A program made the position numbers and the translations under genes. Under the pieces are notes generated by a model. It was given only the letters and a program-made list of their open reading frames with translations, made no database searches and was not told the DNA's origin. From assembly GCF_900141795.1 (NCBI RefSeq), contig NZ_FSRE01000001.1, positions 62,001 to 126,000 on the forward strand: a stretch of 64,000 nt of DNA, in the 5' to 3' direction. Each line of letters opens with the position of its first letter. Positions within the stretch are counted from its first letter, which is position 1. Below are positions 35,981 to 45,318 of the stretch, one piece after another. Source of the DNA: Sulfurivirga caldicuralii. GTDB taxonomy: Bacteria; Pseudomonadota; Gammaproteobacteria; Thiomicrospirales; Thiomicrospiraceae.

Positions 35981-37804
35981 TCAGTCGTTCTTTTTGCGGC
36001 CGTGACGCTTGCGTTCGCTTTCCGTGAGGTATTTCTTGCGGATGCGAATGTTTTCCGGCGTTACTTCCACCAGCTCGTCCTCATCGATAAACTCCAGCGC
36101 CTGTTCGAGGGTAAAGCGAATCGGCGGGGTAAGCAGGATGTTTTCGTCGGAGCCGGCGGCGCGCACGTTGGTGAGCTGCTTGGCCTTGAGCGGGTTCACC
36201 GTCAGGTCGTTGGCGCGGCTGTGAATGCCGATCACCTGCCCCTCATAGACTTCATCCCCCGGGCCGATGAACAAGCGGCCGCGCTCCTGCAGGTTGAACA
36301 GCGCGTAGCCCAGCGCCTTGCCGGTGCCGTTGGAAATGAGCACGCCATTGGTGCGCGCACCGATGCGGCCCGACAGTTTCGGCCCCCAGTGGCTGAAGCT
36401 GGAGAAGATCAGCCCTTCGCCCTGGGTGGCAGTGAGAAACTCGGTGCGGAAGCCGATCAGCCCGCGCGACGGGATGGTGAAATCGATGCGCACGCGGCCG
36501 TGGCCGTCGGGCACCATGTTGGTCATCTCCGCCTTGCGTTCGCCCAGCTTCTCCATGATGGTGCCTTGCGCGCTTTCGGGGATGTCCACCGTCAGCGTTT
36601 CATAGGGTTCCTTCATTTCGCCATCCACTTCCTTGAAGATGACCTCGGGACGGGAAACGGCCAGCTCGTAGCCTTCGCGGCGCATGGTTTCGATCAGTAC
36701 CGACAGGTGCAGCTCGCCGCGGCCGGAAACCTGGAACTTGTCCGGGTCGTCCTGCTGTTCCACTTGCAGCGCCACATTGGTGAGCAGCTCCTTGTCGAGG
36801 CGCTCCTTGATCTGGCGCGAGGTGAGATATTTGCCTTCCTTGCCGGCAAACGGTGAGGTATTGACCTGGAAGGTCATGGTGACGGTGGGCTCTTCCACGC
36901 TCACGGCTGGCAGGGCCTCCACCAGCTCCGGGTCACACAGCGTGTCGGAAATGTACAGCGGATCCACGCCGGTGAAAGCGATGATGTCGCCCGCCTGCGC
37001 TTCGTCCACATTGATGCGGTCGAGGCCGTGATAGCCGAGCACTTCCAGCACGCGGCCGCTGCGGGTATTGCCCTCGCGGTCAATGATGGTGACCGGGGTA
37101 TTGGGCTTGATACGGCCGCGCTTGACGCGGCCGGTACCGATGACGCCCTTGTAGGTGTCGTAGTCGAGGCTGATGCACTGCAGCTGGAAGGGCGCGTCGG
37201 GATCCACGTCGGGCGCCGGCACCTTGTCGATGATGGTCTTGAACAGGTGGGTCATGTCCTGCTCGTCAGAATCCGGTTCGGGGCGGGCAAAGCCGTTGAG
37301 GCCGGAGGCATAGACCACTTCGAAGTCCAGCTGTTCGTCGGAGGCGCCGAGGCGGTCGAACAGGTCGAAGGTCTGATCCAGCACCCAGTCAGGGCGCGCA
37401 CCGGGGCGGTCGATCTTGTTGATGACCACGATGGGCTTGAGGCCACGCTCCAGCGCCTTCTGGGTCACAAAGCGCGTCTGTGGCATGGGGCCTTCCACGG
37501 CGTCCACAAGCAGCAGCACGGAGTCCACCATGGAGAGGATGCGCTCCACCTCACCACCAAAGTCCGCATGCCCCGGGGTATCCACAATGTTGATACGGTA
37601 GCCGTCGTAGTCGATGGCGGTGTTTTTCGACAGAATGGTGATGCCGCGTTCCTTTTCCAGATCGTTGGAGTCCATGACGCGTTCGCCATGGTCCTTGCGG
37701 GCGTTAAGGGTGCCCGACTGGCGCAGCAGCTGGTCTACGAGGGTGGTCTTGCCATGGTCAACGTGGGCGATGATGGCGATATTGCGAATCTTCTCAGGGG
37801 TCAT
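35981..37804 (-). CDS. typA: Ribosome-associated GTPase TypA/BipA
   Basis: 607 residues, full length. Translation-factor GTPase motifs [42 protein letters not shown], then EF-G-like domains and the BipA C-terminus ([25 protein letters not shown]). Acts in 50S assembly at low temperature or stress. Downstream lie repeat copies 3 and 4 and then dtd on the same strand. Confidence 0.97.
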   Translation of the reverse strand: MTPEKIRNIAIIAHVDHGKTTLVDQLLRQSGTLNARKDHGERVMDSNDLEKERGITILSKNTAIDYDGYRINIVDTPGHADFGGEVERILSMVDSVLLLVDAVEGPMPQTRFVTQKALERGLKPIVVINKIDRPGARPDWVLDQTFDLFDRLGASDEQLDFEVVYASGLNGFARPEPDSDEQDMTHLFKTIIDKVPAPDVDPDAPFQLQCISLDYDTYKGVIGTGRVKRGRIKPNTPVTIIDREGNTRSGRVLEVLGYHGLDRINVDEAQAGDIIAFTGVDPLYISDTLCDPELVEALPAVSVEEPTVTMTFQVNTSPFAGKEGKYLTSRQIKERLDKELLTNVALQVEQQDDPDKFQVSGRGELHLSVLIETMRREGYELAVSRPEVIFKEVDGEMKEPYETLTVDIPESAQGTIMEKLGERKAEMTNMVPDGHGRVRIDFTIPSRGLIGFRTEFLTATQGEGLIFSSFSHWGPKLSGRIGARTNGVLISNGTGKALGYALFNLQERGRLFIGPGDEVYEGQVIGIHSRANDLTVNPLKAKQLTNVRAAGSDENILLTPPIRFTLEQALEFIDEDELVEVTPENIRIRKKYLTESERKRHGRKKND

Positions 37805-37830
37805 GCGGGTCCTTTGTGGTCTTGCAAACG

Positions 37831-37856
37831 AAAAAACCCGCAGCGCGGGCTGCGGG
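37831..37856 (-). terminator. Terminator of the YeeE/YedE pair
   Basis: On the minus strand, CCCGCAG / CTGCGGG stem followed by TTTTTT, just before typA. Confidence 0.8.
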
Positions 37857-37904
37857 CATTATACACAGGAGCGTGCAGGTTAGTGGTTGAAATATCGGCG
37901 AAAT

Positions 37905-38339
37905 TCAGTCCCGACGGCAGCTTAGACGCGCGTCCTGCAGCACCCCATAGGCAAAGGTGCCGAGCACGATACCCAGCAAGACGAACAGGGCGGGCAACTT
38001 GCCTTCGCCCAGCATGGCCGGCACGGTACCGGGGCAGGAGGCGGTCATGGCCCAACCGATGCCAAACAGAAAGGCGCCCAGCACCAGCGTGTCGTTCCAC
38101 GGCTTGCGCGGGAACTGGATCGGGTCTCCCGAGAGACTGAGCATGTGGCGGCTCTGCATCCACCAGATGCCTGCCATGCCAATCAGCACGGCCACGCCAA
38201 TGACCTCCATCAACTGGAAATCCTGAAACAGGAACATCTTGGCGTGATAGTCGTAGGTGGTCGCGCCGGCACGGCTCATCAGAAAGCCGAACAGGGCGCC
38301 CAGCAGCCAGCCGAGAATATTTTTTGTGCGCGTTGTCAT
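37905..38339 (-). CDS. YeeE/YedE-type sulfur transporter, second half
   Basis: 144 residues with about four membrane helices and the family Cys motif TASCPGTVPAMLGEG. YeeE/YedE proteins bring in thiosulfate or related sulfur compounds; here the family is encoded as two short proteins. ATG 38339 starts 11 bases after the first-half gene. A frame open further upstream overlaps that gene and is ignored. Confidence 0.85.
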   Translation of the reverse strand: MTTRTKNILGWLLGALFGFLMSRAGATTYDYHAKMFLFQDFQLMEVIGVAVLIGMAGIWWMQSRHMLSLSGDPIQFPRKPWNDTLVLGAFLFGIGWAMTASCPGTVPAMLGEGKLPALFVLLGIVLGTFAYGVLQDARLSCRRD

Positions 38340-38350
38340 CGTTTTGCCCC

Positions 38351-38836
38351 TTAGACGTAAAACAGCAGCCAGGTCATGCCCATGGCGCTGGCGAAAAACA
38401 CCATGCCGGCCACGAGGCTGGGTGGGTTGAGCATGGCACCACCGACCAGTGCATGGCCTGTGGTGCAGGCGCCTGCGAGGCGGGCGCCAAAGCCCAGCAG
38501 CATGCCGCCAAAGGTGAGCCACAGGGCCTTTCCGGTAAAGGTTTGGGGCAGTACGGCGTCGTACATGCCCATGGTGAAGGAAACGTGCCACGGCTCACTG
38601 GAGGCCTGTGCGCTGATAAGCCCGCCCACGGGAATGCCCAGCAGAAACCACAGCCGCGGGTTGTTGAGTTCCTTGTATTCGCCACTGCGGAAATAGTTGA
38701 GGCGGCAGATGTAGCCACAGAAGTTGCCATACCCGGTGGAGCAGCCGGCCGGGCGCCCCATGATCCAGAAGTGGAGGATTACGAACAGGCCGATGCCGAT
38801 GCCGCCGACCCAGCCGGGCCAGATGTCGATTGCCAT
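38351..38836 (-). CDS. YeeE/YedE-type sulfur transporter, first half
   Basis: 161 residues, about four membrane helices, with two Cys motifs: GRPAGCSTGYGNFCGYIC and GARLAGACTTGHALVGGAM. Together with the next gene it forms the two-gene version of YeeE/YedE often found in sulfur oxidisers. Substrate not established here. Confidence 0.85.
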   Translation of the reverse strand: MAIDIWPGWVGGIGIGLFVILHFWIMGRPAGCSTGYGNFCGYICRLNYFRSGEYKELNNPRLWFLLGIPVGGLISAQASSEPWHVSFTMGMYDAVLPQTFTGKALWLTFGGMLLGFGARLAGACTTGHALVGGAMLNPPSLVAGMVFFASAMGMTWLLFYV

Positions 38837-39038
38837 AATGTGCCTCGCCTTTCAGGAACTGAATGGTTGCGCGGCAAGATGGAAAGCGGTATGAAGGGTT
38901 GGATCAGCGCACATTCATTAGCATGCGCGAGAAAAAGTGTCTCTCTTGCCGTCTGAGTGTATTGTCGATAAACAACACTGCGGCTTCAAGATAAAGATAT
39001 TTAATAAGGCATAAGGACGATTTATGCGCAGGCTGCGA

Positions 39039-40034
39039 TCAGGCGGCTGTCATGGCCTTCTGGAGCTTTTTGATGGCGGCCTTTTCGATCTGCCGGATGC
39101 GCTCCATGGAGACGCCATATTTTTCCGACAGCTCCTTGAGGCCGGTTTTCTTCTCGCTGAGCCAGCGCTGCTCAAGGATGTCGCGGCTGCGATCGTCCAG
39201 CGTCTTGAGGGCTTCGCGCATCCTTTCGGTATTGATGCGCTGCTCCTCTTCCTCGGCAAGCTGCGTTTCGGGGTCAGGCTCGTGGCTGGCCAAGACCAGC
39301 TGCGGGCGCTCATTTTCGTCGTCATCGCTGCTGACATCCACGGAAATGTCCTGCCCGTAGAGACGGCTGTCCATTTCCAGTACATCTTCCTTGGTGACGC
39401 CCAGCTCCTCCGCCACCCGCTCGGCTTCCTTGTCGCCGAACCACTCCAGCGCTTTCTTGGTGCCGCGCAGCTTGAAGAACAGCTTGCGCTGTGCCTTGGT
39501 GGTGGCGGTCTTGACGATGCGCCAGTTGCGGATGATGTATTCGTTGATTTCGGCGCGGATCCAATGCACGGCAAAGGTCATCAGGCGCACGTTCTGTTCC
39601 GGATTGAAGCGCTGCACCGCCTTCATCAGGCCGATATTGCCTTCCTGAATGAGGTCGGCCAGCGGCAGGCCGTAGCCGGCATAGCTGCGTGCGATGGGTA
39701 CCACGTAACGCAGGGAGGAAAGTACCAGCTGGCGGGCGGCGTCCACATCCTTTTCGTAGTACCAGCGTTTGGCCAGTTCGCGCTCCTGCTCGGGGGTGAG
39801 CGCGGGGAACTGATTGATGACTTTCAGGTAGGTGTTCAGGTCCTTGCCGGGAACCAGCGCGCGTTCCAGTTTGGCCAGTTCGGCCTTATTTTGTGCCGGC
39901 AACTGGGGAGCGGGAGTTTGTTGATCAGCCTTGTGTTCAGCAGACAGGGCGATGGGCGCGTCGTCATACACCTCGGGCAGGGTGTCGTCCTTTCCCTGGG
40001 GCGCTTGCGCGATGGTTTGAGTGCTGTCTGACAT
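39039..40034 (-). CDS. rpoH: RNA polymerase sigma-32 factor RpoH
   Basis: Heat-shock sigma factor, 331 residues. An unusually long hydrophilic N-terminus (about 60 residues) precedes region 1.2 (LNTYLKVINQFPALTPEQE), region 2 (LIQEGNIGLMKAVQRFNPEQNVRLMTFAVHWIRAEI), the RpoH box QRKLFFKLR, and region 4 (RSRDILEQRWLSEKKTGLKE...VSMERIRQIE). RpoH in E. coli is about 284 residues, so the extra length is at the N-terminus and in a linker. AGGAAC lies before the ATG. Confidence 0.95.
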   Translation of the reverse strand: MSDSTQTIAQAPQGKDDTLPEVYDDAPIALSAEHKADQQTPAPQLPAQNKAELAKLERALVPGKDLNTYLKVINQFPALTPEQERELAKRWYYEKDVDAARQLVLSSLRYVVPIARSYAGYGLPLADLIQEGNIGLMKAVQRFNPEQNVRLMTFAVHWIRAEINEYIIRNWRIVKTATTKAQRKLFFKLRGTKKALEWFGDKEAERVAEELGVTKEDVLEMDSRLYGQDISVDVSSDDDENERPQLVLASHEPDPETQLAEEEEQRINTERMREALKTLDDRSRDILEQRWLSEKKTGLKELSEKYGVSMERIRQIEKAAIKKLQKAMTAA

Positions 40035-40165
40035 GGTGTTCCTGCTGAGGATAGATGGCCGAGGTTTTCCAGTTTAACGAAAACAGATGACAAAACAAAG
40101 AAAGATTGAAAGGTTGGTGTGAAGAAGGAAGGGGCCCGCCGACTGGCAGACCCGACAGGAAAGGC

Positions 40166-40609
40166 TTATTGCTCGTCAAGCTGCAGCTCGCCTACGGACA
40201 CAAGCATTTCCACCCAGGCATCACGCAGTTCGGTGAGGATTTCCAGCGCGGCGTCCAGATAGAAGGTGTCCTTTTCGTACACAGCTTCCTGCACGCACTG
40301 ATCTACATATTTATACAGCTCTTCCAGGTCATAGGCCAGCGGCGTGTCCTGGGTAAATTGCAGGCGGTCGCGCAGGGCGTCGACGATGGTGGTCAGCCGA
40401 CCAAGGTGGAAACCTTTTTCCACCCAGGCACCGGACTGGTGGCAGACTTTTGCCAGGCCGGCCTTATCCACGGCCCCTTGCAGTAGCAGCATGACGGTGT
40501 GGCGAGGATTTTCCGCCAGATGATTTTCTACTTGTGGGTCGCGGGCATAAGGTTTCAGCAGCGGTTTTTCCTGTGTGTCTGCATTGGGGCATGTGGTTGC
40601 GTGTGTCAT
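40166..40609 (-). CDS. FliS-like flagellin chaperone
   Basis: 147 residues from ATG 40609 (GGGAGAG upstream). The helical core matches the FliS pattern: VMLLLQGAVDKAGLAKVC, then HLGRLTTIVDALRDRLQF, LYKYVDQCVQEAVYEKDTFYLDAALEILTELRDAWVEM. The N-terminal 38 residues are extra. FliS binds the C-terminus of flagellin and stops early polymerisation. No flagellin or fliD is in the window, so the partner is not visible. The similarity is a motif judgement, moderate certainty. Confidence 0.6.
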   Translation of the reverse strand: MTHATTCPNADTQEKPLLKPYARDPQVENHLAENPRHTVMLLLQGAVDKAGLAKVCHQSGAWVEKGFHLGRLTTIVDALRDRLQFTQDTPLAYDLEELYKYVDQCVQEAVYEKDTFYLDAALEILTELRDAWVEMLVSVGELQLDEQ

Positions 40610-40787
40610 CGTGTCTCTCCCTTGTGTGTGCAAAATTTTTATTTTGTGTGTGCGTGTAAACAAGCAATGTGTATGCCAATTTTTTAGCCAATGGGTGACG
40701 ATGTCGGCATGTTTTATGCATGGGGTGTATATGCATAAGTGTCTGTTGCCAAAAAGATGACAGACAACACAAGGGAGCAAACATGTT

Positions 40788-42251
40788 ATGAGCGCATCCA
40801 CATTCACCAAGTTTGGTCAGCGAGCCAAGAATCGATTAAAAGAGCAGGTGCCAACCCCCTCAACCTTATGGCGTTATAAAGTGCGCGCTTGGCTCAAGCA
40901 GTGGCCGGAACGTCTGTTGCGAAAAACCTCGTTGGCCAAACTAGTCGAAGCTCAGGTGCAGGCGCGGACGCAAGCCCTGTTCCGTCAGGCCAATTACGAT
41001 ACCTTGACGCATCTTCCCAACCGAAACTACTTCACCGCAACGCTGGAAGATACACTGACCCGTGCAGAAAACGAGGATGCCGCATTTGCCCTGCTTTTTC
41101 TTGATCTGGACGGCTTTAAACCTGTCAATGACACCTATGGCCATGCAGCGGGGGATGAGCTGCTGCGCCTTGTAGCCGCGCGCCTCGTGGCCAGTGTGCG
41201 AGAAGATGACTTTGTGGCTCGGCTTGGCGGGGACGAGTTTGTCATTCTGCTGCGGGACCTGGTGGATGAGGACATTATTCAGACCATTTCCAAGCGCCTG
41301 ATTCATGAGGTGAGCCGTCCCTACTGGGTGGATGGCCGTGCCGTTCAGGTCTCTACTAGTGTGGGAATCGCGGAATTCCCAAGCGATGGAAAAACGGCCG
41401 CTCAGGTAATGGAACGGGCGGACCAGGCCCTGTATGCAGCGAAACATCGCGGGCGCAAGCAGTTCTGTTTTTATCGTGATGTGGCGTCCGATGCTAAAGT
41501 GGCACCGGATCATCTGCAGACCCATTTTGAAGTGGATGTGGAACATCAGAAGTTTATTCCCTGTTTCCGCCGGGTCGAGCCCCTATCCGCGGCGGAGGAT
41601 ACGTTCATGCGCATGAATGTACGCTGGCAGGATGCGCCCATTGAGAATGACTGGTATGAAGGCTGGCAGCCGCTTCTCGCCCGCAGTCAGTGGAGTACGT
41701 CCATGGGGCTGTGGATGGTGGAAACTGCGGCCTGGTATCTGGCCCAGTGGCGGTCTCCCTCGACGGGGTGTAGTGTTCCGTTGGATACTGCCCTGCTACT
41801 GCAGGAGAGTGTGGCCGACCTGCTCGCACAGCGGGTTGAAAGTTATGGCGCCAAGCCAGAGCAGCTCATTCTTTCAGTCGATATAGATGCCGTAAATAGA
41901 CTGGATCTGAAGGCTGTTGAAGTGCTTGACGCTTTGAAAAAGAAAGGATTCAAGCTGCGTCTGCAGGGGTTCGGCAGCCGCACCATCGAGCCGGCTTTGT
42001 TTGCGCACCTGCAGATCGACTACCTGGCCATTAACTGGGTGGATGCACTGCGTTTTGCAGGTCAGTTGGAAAAGCGTCTGCGCTGGTTGGAAGGGCTGGT
42101 CGCCTGGGGCCACGCATTGGGTGCCAGGGTGCTGGTGGATGACCTTGATGATGTGGAAGCGCTGCAGGCAATGCAGGCGATCGGGGTTGATGCGGTGGAA
42201 GGGGCGGTTATTGAATGCTACCACCCCGGTGAAGAGAGTCAGGCTGCGTAA
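40788..42251 (+). CDS. GGDEF protein with degenerate EAL-like domain
   Basis: 487 residues without signal or membrane helix. The GGDEF domain (about 65-230) is intact: DLDGFKPVNDTYGH, ARLGGDEFVILL, and VSTSVGIAEFPSDG, so it can make c-di-GMP. The C-terminal half (about 240-480) follows an EAL fold but lacks its marks: NVRW stands where EALLRW would be, and QGFGSRT replaces DDFGTG. It is probably a binding or regulatory domain. It diverges from the FliS-like gene with 178 bases between. Confidence 0.85.
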   Translation: MSASTFTKFGQRAKNRLKEQVPTPSTLWRYKVRAWLKQWPERLLRKTSLAKLVEAQVQARTQALFRQANYDTLTHLPNRNYFTATLEDTLTRAENEDAAFALLFLDLDGFKPVNDTYGHAAGDELLRLVAARLVASVREDDFVARLGGDEFVILLRDLVDEDIIQTISKRLIHEVSRPYWVDGRAVQVSTSVGIAEFPSDGKTAAQVMERADQALYAAKHRGRKQFCFYRDVASDAKVAPDHLQTHFEVDVEHQKFIPCFRRVEPLSAAEDTFMRMNVRWQDAPIENDWYEGWQPLLARSQWSTSMGLWMVETAAWYLAQWRSPSTGCSVPLDTALLLQESVADLLAQRVESYGAKPEQLILSVDIDAVNRLDLKAVEVLDALKKKGFKLRLQGFGSRTIEPALFAHLQIDYLAINWVDALRFAGQLEKRLRWLEGLVAWGHALGARVLVDDLDDVEALQAMQAIGVDAVEGAVIECYHPGEESQAA

Positions 42252-42284
42252 GACTGAAAAGCGGTGCTATAGAGGCGCAGCTGT

Positions 42285-42974
42285 TTAGTCGGTCTGAAGC
42301 ATCTTGATAATTAATTGCGCCGACTGCTCGGCAGCGGTGTCAAGAAACTGCTCGAAGGTCACCGCATTTTCCTTGCCGGCGATATCAGACAGAGCGCGGA
42401 TGATGACAAAGGGCGTATCAAAACGGTAGCACGCCTGTGCGATGGCGGCCGCTTCCATTTCCGCCGCAAGCATGGCCGGGAAGCGCGCACGCACTCGCGC
42501 CACGTCCTCGGGGTCGTGCATAAAGCGGTCACCGCTGGCGATAAGGCCGGTCTTGTGCTTCAGGCCCGTGGCTGTTGCCGCTTCCCGTGCCCGCCGCACC
42601 CATTCGTGGTCGGCGAGAAAGCAGGGCGGCAGCCCAGGCACCTGGCCGGCTTCGTAGCCGAACGGGGTGACATCCACATCGTGGTGGCAAATTTTCTCGC
42701 CGATGATAAGGTCGCCCACGTCCAGTTCCGGGTCAAAGCCGCCGGCGGATCCGGTGTTGATGACGGCTTCGGGCGCATAATCATCCAGCAGTAGGGTAGT
42801 GCCAATGGCGGCATTGACCTTGCCGATGTCGGATTTCAATAACACCACGTCGTGACCGGCCAGCGTGCCGCGATAGAAATCAAAGCCGGCCTTTTGCGTT
42901 TTTACTGCGTCCTGCAGGTGGTCCCGGAGCAGGGCGATTTCCTGCTCCATCGCACCGATAATACCCAGTTTCAT
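42285..42974 (-). CDS. mtnN: MTA/SAH nucleosidase
   Basis: Cleaves 5'-methylthioadenosine and S-adenosylhomocysteine, removing inhibitors of methylation. 229 residues: IIGAMEQEIALL (catalytic Glu), NTGSAGGFDP, AAEMEAAAIAQ and RALSDIAG with the catalytic Asp. The gene starts 8 bases after luxS ends, so SAH is converted onward by the adjacent gene's product. Confidence 0.96.
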   Translation of the reverse strand: MKLGIIGAMEQEIALLRDHLQDAVKTQKAGFDFYRGTLAGHDVVLLKSDIGKVNAAIGTTLLLDDYAPEAVINTGSAGGFDPELDVGDLIIGEKICHHDVDVTPFGYEAGQVPGLPPCFLADHEWVRRAREAATATGLKHKTGLIASGDRFMHDPEDVARVRARFPAMLAAEMEAAAIAQACYRFDTPFVIIRALSDIAGKENAVTFEQFLDTAAEQSAQLIIKMLQTD

Positions 42975-42982
42975 ATTACTGC

Positions 42983-43504
42983 CTATACCGGATTGCCCAG
43001 CGTGCGTAGCTGCGCTTCGCTCAGCGCCAGGTCTTCATTTTTCATGACGCCGATGCCGCGCTCCAGCACAGTGCGTGCAATGTCCTTGGCTTCGTCCAGC
43101 GAGTGCATGCGGTAGCTGCCGCACTGGTATTCGTTCAGCTCGGGGATGTCTTCCAGACGTTCCACCTTGAGCACGTCTTCCATGCTGGCTTTCCAGGCCT
43201 CGGCCACGCGCTGCTCATCGGGTGAGCCGATCAGGCTCATGTAGAAGCCGGTGCGGCATCCCATGGGGGAAATGTCGATGATTTCCACATCGGGGCCATT
43301 AAGGTGTTCGCGCATGAAGCCGGCGAAAAGGTGCTCCAGCGTGTGGATGCCACGTTCGCCCATCATTTCCTTGTTGGGCTTGCAGAAGCGCAGGTCGAAC
43401 ACGGTAATGGTGTCGCCGCAGGGGGTTTTCATGGTCTTGGCCACGCGCACGGCAGGCGCGGGCATGCGGGTGTGGTCAACAAGAAAGCTGTCAAGCAGAG
43501 GCAT
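42983..43504 (-). CDS. luxS: S-ribosylhomocysteine lyase LuxS
   Basis: 173 residues. Zinc ligands in [12 protein letters not shown], active Cys in MGCRTGFYM, and the C-terminal QCGSYRMHS. Makes homocysteine and the AI-2 precursor DPD. With mtnN it forms the LuxS route for SAH recycling; no AI-2 receptor is visible nearby. Confidence 0.97.
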   Translation of the reverse strand: MPLLDSFLVDHTRMPAPAVRVAKTMKTPCGDTITVFDLRFCKPNKEMMGERGIHTLEHLFAGFMREHLNGPDVEIIDISPMGCRTGFYMSLIGSPDEQRVAEAWKASMEDVLKVERLEDIPELNEYQCGSYRMHSLDEAKDIARTVLERGIGVMKNEDLALSEAQLRTLGNPV

Positions 43505-43515
43505 GGTGTTTTCCT

Positions 43516-44388
43516 TCAGTATGAGGTGTCAAATCGATTCCATTTATTATGCCGGATCATGGCGGCCAGTTCGCGCGGATAGGCGTCGCCCCGTTGGGAA
43601 TAATGGTTGAGGGCGGGTGCCAGCGTCTGCCCCGTGAGGGGCTTTTCAGCCTCACGCAACTGTGCGCGCAGCTGGCGCAGGTTTTTGAATGCGCCCCCAG
43701 TATTGATGAGGTGAAGGTAATAGCGCACGGCTTCATAGGCATTGTCAAAGCGCTTGACAGCATAGTAACCCTTGCCCTTCTGCGGATGGGCCGGCGGAAT
43801 GCCGCAGCCGGGTTTAAAGCACCAGATGCCGAAATAGTTGTTGCCCTCGCGGGCGAAGCGGGAGGTGCCCCATGCGGATTCGTTGGCGGCCTGGGCCAGC
43901 GCAAGAGAAACGGGCACTGTATCCACCCGGCGCAACAACAAAAGCTGCCAGTCCCCATTGTTTTTGGGGTCAAACGCCTTCACACCATAGTCTTCGGCGA
44001 GTCGCTTCAGCCATGTGAGGGAATCATCATCCAGACGCTCGCGCTGTGCATACAGCTGCAATAACCGCTGTCGCTGGGCGCTGACTTCGGCATTGGCGTG
44101 CTCGATCAAGGGTTTCATGAACTGCACGAAAGCCTGTTTGCGCGCCTTGCCTTGCAGTGTACGGAAATCCGGCGGAGTCAACTGCAGCGGCGGTTCCTTG
44201 TGTCTGGCCACCTGGTCGGTCGGTTTTTCAATGCCCAGCCACCGCCGCAGCAGGTGCGGTCGTTCCACGGGCGGCTTTTTTACGCTCTCTTGCGGCGGCG
44301 CGGCTGGTTGAGTGGCGCCATGTGTCAGCCCGAGTGTCAGCAGACACACCAGCAGCAGGGAGCCAATAGTGCGCAGCGGGCGACTCAT
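43516..44388 (-). CDS. Bax-like secreted glucosaminidase
   Basis: 290 residues. A signal peptide ([15 protein letters not shown]) is followed by a Pro-rich linker and a glucosaminidase domain of the Bax/FlgJ type: [34 protein letters not shown], with Cys residues in [12 protein letters not shown], and [23 protein letters not shown]. The catalytic Glu is in ANESAWG. Probably trims peptidoglycan. It overlaps the upstream lipoprotein gene by 4 bases. Confidence 0.9.
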   Translation of the reverse strand: MSRPLRTIGSLLLVCLLTLGLTHGATQPAAPPQESVKKPPVERPHLLRRWLGIEKPTDQVARHKEPPLQLTPPDFRTLQGKARKQAFVQFMKPLIEHANAEVSAQRQRLLQLYAQRERLDDDSLTWLKRLAEDYGVKAFDPKNNGDWQLLLLRRVDTVPVSLALAQAANESAWGTSRFAREGNNYFGIWCFKPGCGIPPAHPQKGKGYYAVKRFDNAYEAVRYYLHLINTGGAFKNLRQLRAQLREAEKPLTGQTLAPALNHYSQRGDAYPRELAAMIRHNKWNRFDTSY

Positions 44389-44822
44389 AGAGAGGTATCC
44401 TCAACGGCCTTGTCCAATCGCCAGCCGTTTTCAGTCTTGATAAAGCGATACACCTTGGTGCTTTCCACCCTGTCGCCCGCCTTGACGTTGGGCATGGCCA
44501 GTTTCATGGCAGTGAGCGTCAGACCGCTCTGCATTTTCTGCAGCGGTGGCAGTGTGGGGTCGTTTTTTACCGCTTCGATCATGTCATCGATGGACTGGGT
44601 CGCTTCCAGCGTCAGCTTGAGCTTGGCCAGATAGGTGTTGTCGTCCGGCTGATAGGCGTTGAGCTTTTTCAGAGCGACCACCTTGAATAGCCCCTGGGTT
44701 TCCTGCTGGATGCGAGCATCAATTTTCTGCTGCATTAGCTGTTCGGAGGGTGTGGCATTGAAACAGCCGCCCAGAAGCAGGGCCAGCGGCAGCCATACGA
44801 TTGCAATCAGTTTATTTTTCAT
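44385..44822 (-). CDS. Unknown lipoprotein, paralog-like of the next gene
   Basis: 145 residues from MKNKL at 44822. Lipobox LLLGGCFN at about residue 19. The mature domain is short, with QKIDARIQQETQGLFKVVAL and LAKLKLTLEA, and ends near VYRFIKTENGWRLDKAVED. Its pattern resembles the neighbouring lipoprotein (see that entry). Same strand and overlapping the glucosaminidase gene downstream. Confidence 0.75.
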   Translation of the reverse strand: MKNKLIAIVWLPLALLLGGCFNATPSEQLMQQKIDARIQQETQGLFKVVALKKLNAYQPDDNTYLAKLKLTLEATQSIDDMIEAVKNDPTLPPLQKMQSGLTLTAMKLAMPNVKAGDRVESTKVYRFIKTENGWRLDKAVEDTSL

Positions 44823-45276
44823 CGGCAGTGCTCTTTTGCACATGCTCAGGCGGTTTGGATTTCAGCAGTGCAGCCAGCACCCATGCCTTTTTCTCGGGGT
44901 CAAACTCTACCAGCGCCACCAAATGGGTATCGATCTTGTGCCCCGGCACGGCCTGCAGGCTCATCAGACCTTCGATGCGCTTGCGCCGTTCGATGTCCTT
45001 GTCAGCCTGTTTCAGTTGGCTGGCCATATCGCCCTGCACCACGGCCTCCAGATCGACATCGTAAATCTGGTGAAAGGTGTCATTGAGCGAGTGCGCCAGC
45101 GGCTTGACCTCGATGCGCGAGAGTTCCAGAAGTCCGCCGTAGGCCTTGTTGAAGCGTTCAGTAATCTGCTGCTTGAGCCATTGTTCGTCGGGCTTATCCG
45201 GGGGCGGTGGCACCTGGCTACAGGCGCTGAGCAGGGCCAGAAGCCCTGCAAGGAGAAAGACGATGGGTTGACGCAT
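44812..45276 (-). CDS. Unknown lipoprotein
   Basis: 154 residues; signal peptide with lipobox LLALLSACSQ (about residue 19), then a Pro-rich PPPPDKPDE and KQQITERFNKAYGGLLELSRIEV. Sequence order (helix, G-L turn, strand, then an LEA motif) parallels the downstream lipoprotein, suggesting an old tandem duplication. The stop overlaps that gene's start. No family recognised. Confidence 0.75.
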   Translation of the reverse strand: MRQPIVFLLAGLLALLSACSQVPPPPDKPDEQWLKQQITERFNKAYGGLLELSRIEVKPLAHSLNDTFHQIYDVDLEAVVQGDMASQLKQADKDIERRKRIEGLMSLQAVPGHKIDTHLVALVEFDPEKKAWVLAALLKSKPPEHVQKSTADEK

Positions 45277-45306
45277 GGCAACACTTCTTGTGAATGGGAA
45301 AACCCG

Positions 45307-45312
45307 TATTAT
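45307..45312 (+). promoter_or_regulatory. Candidate -10 box before the FecCD permease gene
   Basis: TATTAT seven bases before ATG 45319. If used, that ATG would be leaderless and the GTG at 45349 would have a normal leader. Confidence 0.3.
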
Positions 45313-45318
45313 AGGCGC

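Noticed and set aside
40610-40787. Possible sigma-28 promoter for the FliS-like gene
   Set aside because: TAAA and GCCGA-like pieces are present but the spacing is wrong for a FliA site.
44659-45318. Upstream frame extension of the FecCD permease
   Set aside because: It is antisense to two lipoprotein genes with signal peptides and does not resemble a permease.
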